Shown here piece by piece: positions 1-5,409 of a stretch of DNA of 6,163 nt. Origin of the DNA: Frankiales bacterium (GTDB lineage Bacteria > Actinomycetota > Actinomycetes > Mycobacteriales > SCTD01); contig JAODNB010000159.1 of assembly GCA_025464795.1 (NCBI GenBank), positions 1 to 6,163 on the forward strand, in the 5' to 3' direction. The stretch's first letter is position 1. Each line of letters opens with the position of its first letter. Below the pieces are notes generated by a model that searched no databases, was not told the DNA's origin, and saw only the letters and a program-made list of their open reading frames with translations. Position numbers and translations under genes: made by a program.

Positions 1-417
1 GTGGAGGACCCGGACGGCGAGATCGCCGAGTCCATGGAGCGGGCGAACTCCTCGGTCGTCCCCACCGCCCGACTGAGGTCGGTGGCGAGCGCCTACTGGT
101 GCCGCATGAGGGCGCGCTCGCACCTGCGCTGGGTCCTGCCCGAGGACGAGAACCCGCTGCTCGACGCGATGGCCCGCCTCGGCAGCTCCGGGTTGTCGCT
201 CGGACCGGACACCCGTTACGTCGGGTCCTTCCGCGCCCATGGCCTGCTCGTCCCTGTCTGGGACCTGCCGCTCGAGACACCGGCGGAGGCTCTGGAGGAG
301 CCGGCTGCGGCCCTGCGGGTGCGACTCGACGAGGCCCTGGCCGAGTCCGGTGGGCTCAGCGAGGAGCAGCGCCGAGCGCGCTCGGGACTGCTGAGCCGTC
401 AGCTCACCTTGCGCTGA
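1..417 (+). CDS. DUF5926 family protein, C-terminal part
   Basis: This is the 3' part of a gene that begins before the window. The reading frame is open from base 1 and ends in TGA at 415-417, giving 138 visible residues. The GTG at base 1 reads as an internal valine in the conserved-looking stretch VEDPDGEIAESMERANSS, so it is probably not the true start. Other recognisable stretches are AYWCRM, SHLRWVLP (about residues 41-48), TRYVGSFRAHGLLVPVWDLP (about 71-90) and the terminal SRQLTLR. From memory, this matches the C-terminal half of the DUF5926 family, a soluble actinobacterial family with no established function. No membrane segment or catalytic motif is visible. It converges with the small membrane-protein gene at 470-883, leaving 52 bp between the two stop codons. 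The family call comes from recall and not from a search; the coding call is secure. Confidence 0.8.
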   Translation: MEDPDGEIAESMERANSSVVPTARLRSVASAYWCRMRARSHLRWVLPEDENPLLDAMARLGSSGLSLGPDTRYVGSFRAHGLLVPVWDLPLETPAEALEEPAAALRVRLDEALAESGGLSEEQRRARSGLLSRQLTLR

Positions 418-469
418 CTCGGGGTCACGTCCGCAGGAAGTGCCCGACAGCGACGCAGGGGGGAGGACG

Positions 470-883
470 TCAGGTGGTCCTGCGGCCCTGGAGAGCCCGG
501 TAGGTGACGGCGGCACCAGCCCCGGCGAAGACGAGCGTCGCGATCTCCGCCGTGATGGCCAGCTTCGCGCCTTCGACGGACCAGGTCTCCTGGAAGCAGC
601 CGTCGAAGCCGTAGATCGGAAGGCACTTGTAGCGGCTGTAGATCAGGCCGGCCATCGAGGCGACGGCGAACCCCACCGCGGCGAGCCACACCAGCAGGTG
701 CGGCTTCACGACCAGCGCGACGGCGAGCAGGATCGCGACAGCTGCCTGGACGTAGAACTGGTCGTCCAGGGCCAAGGGGTCCTTGCCGAGACCGTCGTAG
801 TTGCCCGCGATCTTCAGGTGCACGAAGGCCACCCCGACGAGGGAGAGGGCGGCCAGCACGCGCAGGACCAAGGTGTTGTTCAC
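470..883 (-). CDS. Small four-helix membrane protein, unknown function
   Basis: This predicted integral membrane protein has 137 residues. Hydrophobic segments lie at about residues 7-23, 42-59, 63-82 and 105-126. Charge distribution (K60 between helices 2 and 3; R129, R134 and R135 at the C-terminus) suggests both termini are cytoplasmic. That would put the 24-41 loop (containing HLKIAGNYDGLG) and the 83-104 loop outside. The second loop carries two cysteines, C87 and C96, which could form a disulfide. I chose the GTG at 883 because it leads directly into helix 1; the frame continues upstream to 961, but that adds a Cys/Arg-rich stretch lying inside arcA. Only a weak AGGCG-like ribosome site precedes it. 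It starts 31 bp after arcA on the same strand, so co-transcription is likely. The VHLKIAGNYD pattern recalls uncharacterised actinobacterial membrane proteins, but I cannot assign a function. Confidence 0.82.
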   Translation of the reverse strand: MNNTLVLRVLAALSLVGVAFVHLKIAGNYDGLGKDPLALDDQFYVQAAVAILLAVALVVKPHLLVWLAAVGFAVASMAGLIYSRYKCLPIYGFDGCFQETWSVEGAKLAITAEIATLVFAGAGAAVTYRALQGRRTT

Positions 884-914
884 GGCTGACGTTCGCCTGA
901 AGCAGCCGCCCGGT

Positions 915-2117
915 TCACAGCGGGTCCCGCAGCACCGGGCAGGACATGCACCGCGGGCCACCCCGTCCGGACCCGAGCTCCGAGCCGGCGATGCGCACGA
1001 CCTCGACTCCCGCGGCCTCGAGTGCCTGGTTCGTCACGACGTTGCGCTCGTAGGCGACGACGAGCCCCGGGGCTAGCGCCAAGGTGTTGTTCCCGTCGTC
1101 CCACTGCTCCCGCTCCGCGGTCACGGGATCGAGGCCGGTGTCGACGACGCGCAGCTCGTCGAGCTGCATGGCCTTCGCTGCCGCGATGAGGAAGGGCTCG
1201 GGTCCGGTGATGAGGACGCCGTCCTCGGTGGGGGTGACGCTCCACGCCTGCAGGGTGTCGGCGACGGCCGGGAACATCACGACGGCGTCGATGTCGACCA
1301 TGGTGCAGATGGTGTCGAGGTGCATGGTGGCGCGCTCCTGCGCGATGGGCACGGCCAGTACGGTGTGGGCCACGGAGGCCGCAAAGGCCCTGAGGGCAAA
1401 GGCTTCCACGCCGGCGGGCGTCGTGCGCTGGCCGACGCCGATGGCGATGACACCGGGGGCGAGCAGCAGGACGTCGCCGCCCTCGAACCACGCCTCCTCG
1501 CGCGATCCCCCGTACAGCAGGGGCGTCCCCGCGAAGCGGGAGTGGTGCCGGTAGATCGCGCCCGTGAGCGAGGTCTCCCGCTGCCTCGCGCGCATCGACG
1601 GGCTGGTGACCGCGACGTGGTCGGCGACGCACAGGCTCGAGTCGCGGGTGAACAGCAGGTTCGGCAGGGGTGGGAGGACGAAGTCGGTCGATCCCGCGAG
1701 GCGCCGCACGACTCCCTCCGGTCCGGTCCGGGGCAGCTCGTCGTGGGTGAGCCCCGCGGCCAGGTGCAGCGCCAGGTCCCCACTGGGCAGGTCGAGCAAC
1801 CAGCCGCGCAACGCAGCGGCGAGGATCGGACCGACGACCGTCGGTGCGACCGCGGTGTTGACGACCGACGCGCGGGCGTCCGCGTCATCCAGGGTCTCGG
1901 TCAGCAGCTGCTGGAGGTAGAGGACCTCGACCCCGCGATCTCGCAGGGCCTGGGCGAAGGCGTCGTGCTCCTCCTGCGCCCGACCGACCCAGGGGACGCC
2001 GTCGAAGAGCAGGTCTGCGTTGTTGCGTGGAGTGAGGCGCTGCAGCTCGCTGCCCGGCCGGTGCAGCAGGACGGTGCGCAGGCGACCCACCTCGCTGGTG
2101 ACCTGGACGCCGCTCAT
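915..2117 (-). CDS. arcA: Arginine deiminase (EC 3.5.3.6)
   Basis: This 400-residue cytosolic enzyme hydrolyses L-arginine to L-citrulline and ammonia, the first step of the arginine deiminase pathway. All hallmark motifs are visible in order: FTRD (156-159, catalytic Asp159), EGGD (212-215, Glu212), HLDT (266-269, His266 and Asp268) and RGGPRC with nucleophile Cys390 near the C-terminus. Spacing agrees with the Pseudomonas enzyme (Asp166, Glu224, His278, Asp280, Arg401, Cys406). Length is normal for the family (about 400-420). The ATG at 2117 is chosen because MSGVQVTSEVGRLRTVLLHRPG is the typical N-terminus; the frame stays open a further kilobase upstream, but only as a shadow of the epimerase gene. 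A TACAGT hexamer ends 6 nt before the ATG, suggesting a leaderless transcript. No carbamoyltransferase, carbamate kinase or antiporter gene is adjacent, so its role could be arginine catabolism, ammonia production or acid tolerance. Confidence 0.97.
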   Translation of the reverse strand: MSGVQVTSEVGRLRTVLLHRPGSELQRLTPRNNADLLFDGVPWVGRAQEEHDAFAQALRDRGVEVLYLQQLLTETLDDADARASVVNTAVAPTVVGPILAAALRGWLLDLPSGDLALHLAAGLTHDELPRTGPEGVVRRLAGSTDFVLPPLPNLLFTRDSSLCVADHVAVTSPSMRARQRETSLTGAIYRHHSRFAGTPLLYGGSREEAWFEGGDVLLLAPGVIAIGVGQRTTPAGVEAFALRAFAASVAHTVLAVPIAQERATMHLDTICTMVDIDAVVMFPAVADTLQAWSVTPTEDGVLITGPEPFLIAAAKAMQLDELRVVDTGLDPVTAEREQWDDGNNTLALAPGLVVAYERNVVTNQALEAAGVEVVRIAGSELGSGRGGPRCMSCPVLRDPL

Positions 2118-2123
2118 GGACGG

Positions 2124-2129
2124 ACTGTA
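2124..2129 (-). promoter_or_regulatory. Candidate leaderless -10 element of arcA
   Basis: On the minus strand the hexamer reads TACAGT and fits the actinobacterial TANNNT -10 pattern. Six nucleotides separate it from the arcA ATG, so transcription would start at or next to the A of the start codon. No convincing TTGACA-like -35 is visible, and there is no Shine-Dalgarno sequence. The opposed -10 of the epimerase gene lies 18 bp away. Position and pattern are seen directly; promoter function is inferred. Confidence 0.6.
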
Positions 2130-2147
2130 GACCGGCCCGATCGGCAG

Positions 2148-2153
2148 TAGGGT
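2148..2153 (+). promoter_or_regulatory. Candidate leaderless -10 element of the epimerase gene
   Basis: TAGGGT, followed by six nucleotides (CCGGCC) and then the GTG start at 2160, fits the TANNNT-N6 arrangement of leaderless actinobacterial genes. At an 18-bp spacer the -35 position is occupied by ACTGTA, which is the complement of the arcA -10. No Shine-Dalgarno sequence precedes the GTG. Function is inferred from position and pattern. Confidence 0.6.
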
Positions 2154-2159
2154 CCGGCC

Positions 2160-3116
2160 GTGCGCGTCTTCCTGACTGGCGGGACCGGCTTCATCGGCGG
2201 CGAAGTGGCGCGCCTGCTGCTGGCCCGAGGCGATCGTGTCGTGGCGCTCGTGCGCGACCCCGCGAAGGCATCGCTGCCCGGGTGCGAGGTGGTGCACGGA
2301 GACCTCTCCGACGAGGAGGCCCTCCGGGTCGCGATGCGTGGCTGCGACGCGGTGGTGCACTGCGCAGCGGTGTACGAGGTCGGCGTGCCAGCCTCGGGGC
2401 GTGAGCGGCTCGTCGACGCCAACGTCCGGGGGACCGAGCGCGTCCTCGGTGCAGCCCTTGCCGCCGGTGTGCAGAAGGCGGTGTACGTCAGCACCGTCGC
2501 TGTCTTCGGCAACACCCGAGGCGTCGTCGCGGACGAGACCTGGGTCCGCACGACGCCGGGCTTCACGTCGGTCTACGAGCAGACGAAGGTTCAGGCCCAT
2601 GAGCGTGCGGCCGAGCTGTGCGAGCGGGGCCTGCCGCTCGTGACGGTGCAGCCCGGGACCGTCTACGGACCGGGTGACACCAGCGAGCTCGGGTCGGTCT
2701 TCCAGCGCCTCCTCGACGGGAAGCTGCCGCTGCTGCCGTTCCCCGGTCTGGGCATCACGCCGGTGCACCGCGATGACGTGGCGGCCGGCATTCTGCTCGC
2801 CCTCGACAAGGGCGAGGTCGGTGAGTCCTACGTCCTGGCCGGGGAGCCCACTCGGATGGGCGACCTGATCGCGGAGCTCGCCCGGGTGTCGGGGAAGAGG
2901 CGACCGCGAGGTTCTCTGCCGACGACCGTCGTACGAGCCATGGTGCCCTTCGGTCGTGTGGTCGGTCCGCTGCTCGGCTTCCCGCCGAACCTGCGGGAGC
3001 TGATCGCGTCGTCGGACGGGGTGACCTTCTGGGCCCGCAGCGACAAGGCCCAGTCGGAGCTCGGGTGGCGGTTCCGCCCGCTGGCTGACGGCCTTGCGTC
3101 CCTGGCGGGCAGGTGA
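2160..3116 (+). CDS. NAD-dependent epimerase/dehydratase, extended SDR family
   Basis: This 318-residue cytosolic oxidoreductase belongs to the extended short-chain dehydrogenase/reductase family. The Rossmann glycine motif TGGTGFIG is at residues 6-13, an acidic GDLSD adenine-ring motif at 47-51, and HCAAVYEV at 67-74. Catalytic Ser/Thr are in YVSTVAVFG (Ser111), and the YxxxK pair is Tyr139-Lys143 in YEQTK. The substrate-side motif QPGTVYGPGD is at 164-173. Length and motif order match NAD(P)-dependent nucleoside-sugar epimerases, dihydroflavonol-reductase-like and HpnA-like enzymes; the substrate cannot be told from sequence, so no symbol is given. The GTG start at 2160 lies directly before RVFLTGG, where the family begins, and no earlier start is reasonable. 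A TAGGGT hexamer 6 nt upstream suggests a leaderless mRNA. It is divergent from arcA and overlaps the PAS-like gene by 4 nt (GTGA), so those two probably form an operon. Confidence 0.93.
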   Translation: MRVFLTGGTGFIGGEVARLLLARGDRVVALVRDPAKASLPGCEVVHGDLSDEEALRVAMRGCDAVVHCAAVYEVGVPASGRERLVDANVRGTERVLGAALAAGVQKAVYVSTVAVFGNTRGVVADETWVRTTPGFTSVYEQTKVQAHERAAELCERGLPLVTVQPGTVYGPGDTSELGSVFQRLLDGKLPLLPFPGLGITPVHRDDVAAGILLALDKGEVGESYVLAGEPTRMGDLIAELARVSGKRRPRGSLPTTVVRAMVPFGRVVGPLLGFPPNLRELIASSDGVTFWARSDKAQSELGWRFRPLADGLASLAGR

Positions 3117-3559
3117 CGACGCGGCAGCAGGGACCTCACCTGGTGATGCCTCTGCGGGCGCTCGACTCCCCACCGCCCCGGGTGCTCGACCTGGCTGACG
3201 ACAGCCTGCTCGCCTGGGGCACGCGGGTCAGTGAGGCCCTCGAGGCGTGCGCCCTGATCGACCGGGAGAGTCGGGTGACGGCACTCAGCGCTGCGTGCGC
3301 TTCGCTGCTCGGGCTGGATCCGGTGGCCTCGCTGGGGCAGCTGACGACCGAGCTGCTGAGCCTGGTGGACTTCACTGCCGAAGCGGCGCCGGTGACCGAC
3401 CCCGAGCTGCTCTCGCCGACGCAACGGGTGCTCCGAACCGGCTGCCTCGCGCGGGGCCTCGTCCGGCTGCGGCAGGAGGGCAACCTGCAGACCTACGACG
3501 TGGTGGCGGTACCGCTGGTCGGTGGTGCCGGTGCGCTGGCCTTCGTCACCGCGCTCTGA
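3113..3559 (+). CDS. Small PAS-domain-like protein
   Basis: This soluble protein has up to 148 residues and appears to be a lone PAS-like fold. A helix (LAWGTRVSEALEA, about 34-46) leads into CALIDRESRVTALSAACASLLGLDP (about 46-70), which resembles the first PAS strands and helices. The C-terminal part (VLRTGCLARGLVRLR, then TYDVVAVPLVGGAGALAFVTAL) resembles the closing strands. No kinase, DNA-binding or cyclase domain is attached, so it may bind a ligand or a partner; this is inference. The start is uncertain. GTG 3113 overlaps the epimerase stop as GTGA, while GTG 3143 or ATG 3146 (138 or 137 residues) has a better ribosome site, AGGGA at 3129-3133. The last 67 bp overlap the 3' end of larC on the other strand. 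Low sequence complexity before residue 25 gives little guidance. The PAS call is moderate; the coding call is good. Confidence 0.75.
   Translation: MTTRQQGPHLVMPLRALDSPPPRVLDLADDSLLAWGTRVSEALEACALIDRESRVTALSAACASLLGLDPVASLGQLTTELLSLVDFTAEAAPVTDPELLSPTQRVLRTGCLARGLVRLRQEGNLQTYDVVAVPLVGGAGALAFVTAL
3129..3133 (+). promoter_or_regulatory. Possible ribosome binding site for the downstream start of the PAS-like gene
   Basis: AGGGA lies 9 nt before GTG 3143 and 12 nt before ATG 3146. It is a better Shine-Dalgarno match than anything before GTG 3113, where only GGCGGG sits almost against the start codon. If used, the PAS-like protein would have 138 or 137 residues, and initiation would occur downstream of the epimerase stop codon. 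Confidence 0.4.
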
Positions 3560-4650
3560 AGCACCTCCTTCGCCGGACGACCCAGAGCCTGAGCGGCGGC
3601 GAGGACGTCCTCCCACTCCGGGTTGGTGTTCACCACCTCGCCGTCCAGGGACGCCACCTTCACGCGGATCAGGTGGCCCCCGACCTCGACGGTCGACTCC
3701 CGGCGTTCGAGGGCGTGCTTGGCGACGGTCGACTCGCGCAGCCCGAGGGTGCTGGTCTCCCGGAAGACGACAGCTCGCAGCTGCGCGACCTGCTCGGGGG
3801 AGCAGAGGACGGACAGGGTGTGCGCCGGCCGCCCCTTCTTCATGAGGATGGGCGTCAGCCACGCATCGCTTGCGCCGCTCGCCATGAGCTGGGTCAGGAC
3901 GTGGGGCCACAGCCGTGGGTCGAGGTCGTCGACGTTGGTCTCGAGAAGCACAGCAGATCCCTTGCCCTGCAAGGGATTGCCGAGGACGAGCCTGACCACG
4001 TTCGCGACCTCGGCAGGGTCGCGACCACCGGCACCGAGACCCGTACGGGCGACGTTCATGGGGGGCAGCGGGCCCCAGTGGGTCACCAGGGTGGCCAGCA
4101 GCGCGGCGCCCGTCGGCGTGGTGGCCTCGTGGGGACTGGCCCCGCCGTGCACGGGCTTCCCGTCGAGCAGAACCAGCACGGCGGGGGCGGGTACCGGAAG
4201 TGGCCCGTGGGCACCGCGCGTCGTCCCGGACCCGAGGGCGACGGTCGAGCAGTGGAGCTCGGTCAGTCCGAGATGAGCGAACCCGGCGGTGACGCCGATG
4301 ATGTCGGCCAGAGCGTCCAGGGCACCGACCTCGTGGAAGTGCACCTCGTCAGCCGGGATGCGGTGGACCGCTCCCTCGGCGTGAGCCAGTCTCTCGAAGA
4401 CCTCGTGGCTGCGGCCCTCCGGAAGCATCGCGCGGACGTCGGCCCACGTCCTCGTCTCCTGCGCAGGTGGGGTGCTGACGTCGACCTTGGTGGCACCGAG
4501 GGAGGCCCGTGTCGTCGGGTTGGCCGTGAGGGTGACGCCGAGGAACCCGACGGCGTCCTGCAGCACTGCCAGCGGCACCCCGGCGTCGACGACGGCACCG
4601 AGGAGCATGTCGCCGCTGGCCCCGGCCTGGGCGTCGATCCAGCCGATCAC
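3493..4650 (-). CDS. larC: Nickel insertion protein LarC (pyridinium-3,5-bisthiocarboxylic acid mononucleotide nickel chelatase)
   Basis: LarC inserts nickel into the bis-thiocarboxylated pyridinium mononucleotide, the last step in making the nickel-pincer nucleotide cofactor of lactate-racemase-type enzymes; it is cytosolic and known to use CTP. The 385-residue sequence has the family hallmarks: DAQAGASGDM (6-15), the metal-type motif HFHEVG (104-109), HEATTPTGAALL (174-185), ETNVDDLDP (237-245), MKKGRP (270-275) and RETSTLGLR (297-305). It is one continuous frame, unlike the Lactiplantibacillus gene, which is split into larC1 and larC2 and joined by frameshifting. The GTG start at 4650 overlaps the larB stop (GTGA), with AGGGTGG 7 nt upstream. 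The last 22 residues form a Ala/Pro/Ser/Thr-rich tail encoded opposite the PAS-like gene. A hairpin with unusual codons lies in the linker at about residues 224-231. Confidence 0.95.
   Translation of the reverse strand: MIGWIDAQAGASGDMLLGAVVDAGVPLAVLQDAVGFLGVTLTANPTTRASLGATKVDVSTPPAQETRTWADVRAMLPEGRSHEVFERLAHAEGAVHRIPADEVHFHEVGALDALADIIGVTAGFAHLGLTELHCSTVALGSGTTRGAHGPLPVPAPAVLVLLDGKPVHGGASPHEATTPTGAALLATLVTHWGPLPPMNVARTGLGAGGRDPAEVANVVRLVLGNPLQGKGSAVLLETNVDDLDPRLWPHVLTQLMASGASDAWLTPILMKKGRPAHTLSVLCSPEQVAQLRAVVFRETSTLGLRESTVAKHALERRESTVEVGGHLIRVKVASLDGEVVNTNPEWEDVLAAAQALGRPAKEVLQSAVTKASAPAPPTSGTATTS
3957..3977 (-). repeat. Perfect 9-bp inverted repeat with 3-nt loop inside larC
   Basis: The arms ATCCCTTGC (3957-3965) and GCAAGGGAT (3969-3977) are exact reverse complements around a CCT loop. 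In larC mRNA the loop is AGG. It falls in codons for about residues 224-231 (NPLQGKGS), between the N-terminal region and the ETNVDDLDP motif. No T-run follows, so it does not look like an intrinsic terminator. The surrounding codons are unusually AT-ending for this gene. Confidence 0.6.
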
Positions 4651-5366
4651 GGGTGCGCCACCCTGGCGGCTCGTGCTGCGAAGACCCCGGCGCCGAAGCC
4701 GTTGTCGATGTTCACGACGGCGACGCCCGGGGCGCAGGAGTTGAGCATCGCCAACAGGGCGGCGAGACCACCGAAGCTCGCTCCGTACCCGATGCTCGTC
4801 GGCACGGCGATCAGCGGCGTCCCGACCAGTCCACCCAGCACCGAGGGGAGCGCCCCTTCCATCCCGGCGACGCAGATGACGACGTCCGCGCGGTCGAGGA
4901 GGGGGCGGGCGGCGACCAGCCGGTGCAGCCCGGCGACTCCGACGTCGTCGACCCGCTCCACGTTCACCCCGAAGGCGTGCGCCGTGATCGCCGCCTCCTC
5001 GGCGACGGGGCCGTCCGAGGTACCGGCGGCGATCACCGCGACGAGGCCCCTCGGCTCCGGCGGCTCGCCGATCAGGACGGTGCGGCCGGAGGCGCCCAGA
5101 GCCAGGGACTGCTCCGGGGAGCAGCGGGTCACCAGGACGCGGCCCTGCTGGGACAGCGCGGTCACGTTGTCCATGACCTGCTGGGTCGTCTTGCCCTCGG
5201 CGAGCACGACCTCCGGGTCACCGGTGCGCAGCCCGCGGTGGGTGTCGACGAACGAGTGGGCGAGAGCGTCGTAGGGAGCGGTGGCGAACCGGTCCAGGGC
5301 CTGCGCCGGGGTCAGGGTGCCGTCAGCGACCTGACCGAGCAGTCGCGACGCCTCATCCCTGTCCAC
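4647..5366 (-). CDS. larB: LarB, pyridinium-3,5-biscarboxylic acid mononucleotide synthase
   Basis: LarB, a homologue of the PurE carboxylase/mutase, carboxylates and hydrolyses nicotinic acid adenine dinucleotide to the pyridinium-3,5-biscarboxylic acid mononucleotide that LarE and LarC then process. The 239-residue protein has an N-terminal helical region (about 1-60) and a PurE-like domain. In that domain are AAGTSDGPVAEEA (113-125), GMEGALPSVLGGLVG (168-182), PTSIGYGASFGGLAALL (189-205) and NSCAPGVAVVNIDNGFGAG (209-227). Cys211 in NSC probably corresponds to the cysteine reported to attack the pyridinium ring. Length matches the family (about 240-250). Two GTG starts are possible, 5375 and 5366. 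I prefer 5366 because TAAGGT ends 7 nt before it, and with 5375 that hexamer would overlap the start codon. The stop overlaps the larC start by 4 nt, so the two genes form a coupled operon. Confidence 0.95.
   Translation of the reverse strand: MDRDEASRLLGQVADGTLTPAQALDRFATAPYDALAHSFVDTHRGLRTGDPEVVLAEGKTTQQVMDNVTALSQQGRVLVTRCSPEQSLALGASGRTVLIGEPPEPRGLVAVIAAGTSDGPVAEEAAITAHAFGVNVERVDDVGVAGLHRLVAARPLLDRADVVICVAGMEGALPSVLGGLVGTPLIAVPTSIGYGASFGGLAALLAMLNSCAPGVAVVNIDNGFGAGVFAARAARVAHP
4658..4664 (-). promoter_or_regulatory. Ribosome binding site of larC inside larB
   Basis: On the minus strand the sequence reads AGGGTGG and is followed by 7 nt and the larC GTG at 4650. It supports that GTG as the start. 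It also shows that this operon-internal gene uses a Shine-Dalgarno sequence, unlike the leading genes in the window. Confidence 0.55.
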
Positions 5367-5373
5367 GCGCCGC

Positions 5374-5379
5374 ACCTTA
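5374..5379 (-). promoter_or_regulatory. Candidate leaderless -10 element of larB-larC
   Basis: On the minus strand the hexamer reads TAAGGT and ends 7 nt before GTG 5366, fitting TANNNT-N7-start. This favours 5366 over 5375 as the larB start. No ribosome binding site or clear -35 is visible. It faces the DUF4446 -10 across 18 bp. Confidence 0.55.
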
Positions 5380-5397
5380 GTAAGCGGCAGGCGTAGG

Positions 5398-5403
5398 TAG
5401 TGT
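5398..5403 (+). promoter_or_regulatory. Candidate leaderless -10 element of the DUF4446 gene
   Basis: TAGTGT is followed by six nucleotides (CGTGCC) and GTG 5410, the same TANNNT-N6 arrangement as at the epimerase gene. The -35 position at an 18-bp spacer is ACCTTA, the complement of the larB -10. No Shine-Dalgarno sequence is seen. Confidence 0.55.
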
Positions 5404-5409
5404 CGTGCC

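Noticed and set aside
427..470. Inverted repeat ACGTCC/GGACGT between the convergent DUF5926 and membrane-protein genes, considered as a bidirectional terminator.
   Set aside because: The stem is only 6 bp with a loop of about 32 nt and no T-run on either side, so it could easily be chance.
984..1019. CxxC (CMSC) at the arginine deiminase active-site cysteine, considered as an unusual redox feature.
   Set aside because: I recall the Pseudomonas enzyme ending in a similar CMTCP segment, so this is a normal family variant and not a novelty.
1381..1404. Short direct repeat GCAAAGGC twice, 16 bp apart, within arcA.
   Set aside because: It encodes the similar residue pattern FALRAFA in a conserved part of the protein, so it is best explained by coding constraints.
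2118..3173. The arcA frame stays open for about 350 codons upstream, antisense to the epimerase gene.
   Set aside because: The arginine deiminase homology begins at ATG 2117. The upstream translation is Arg/Pro/Gly-rich with no recognisable fold, and is a GC3 shadow of the epimerase gene.
2828..3910. Minus-strand open frame of about 360 codons across the epimerase, PAS-like and larC genes.
   Set aside because: It lies in a shadow frame over three better-supported genes, is low in complexity, and shows no domain.
3247..5274. Very long + strand open frame (about 675 codons) opposite larC and larB.
   Set aside because: It has the composition of an antisense shadow, and larB and larC on the other strand match known families over their full length.
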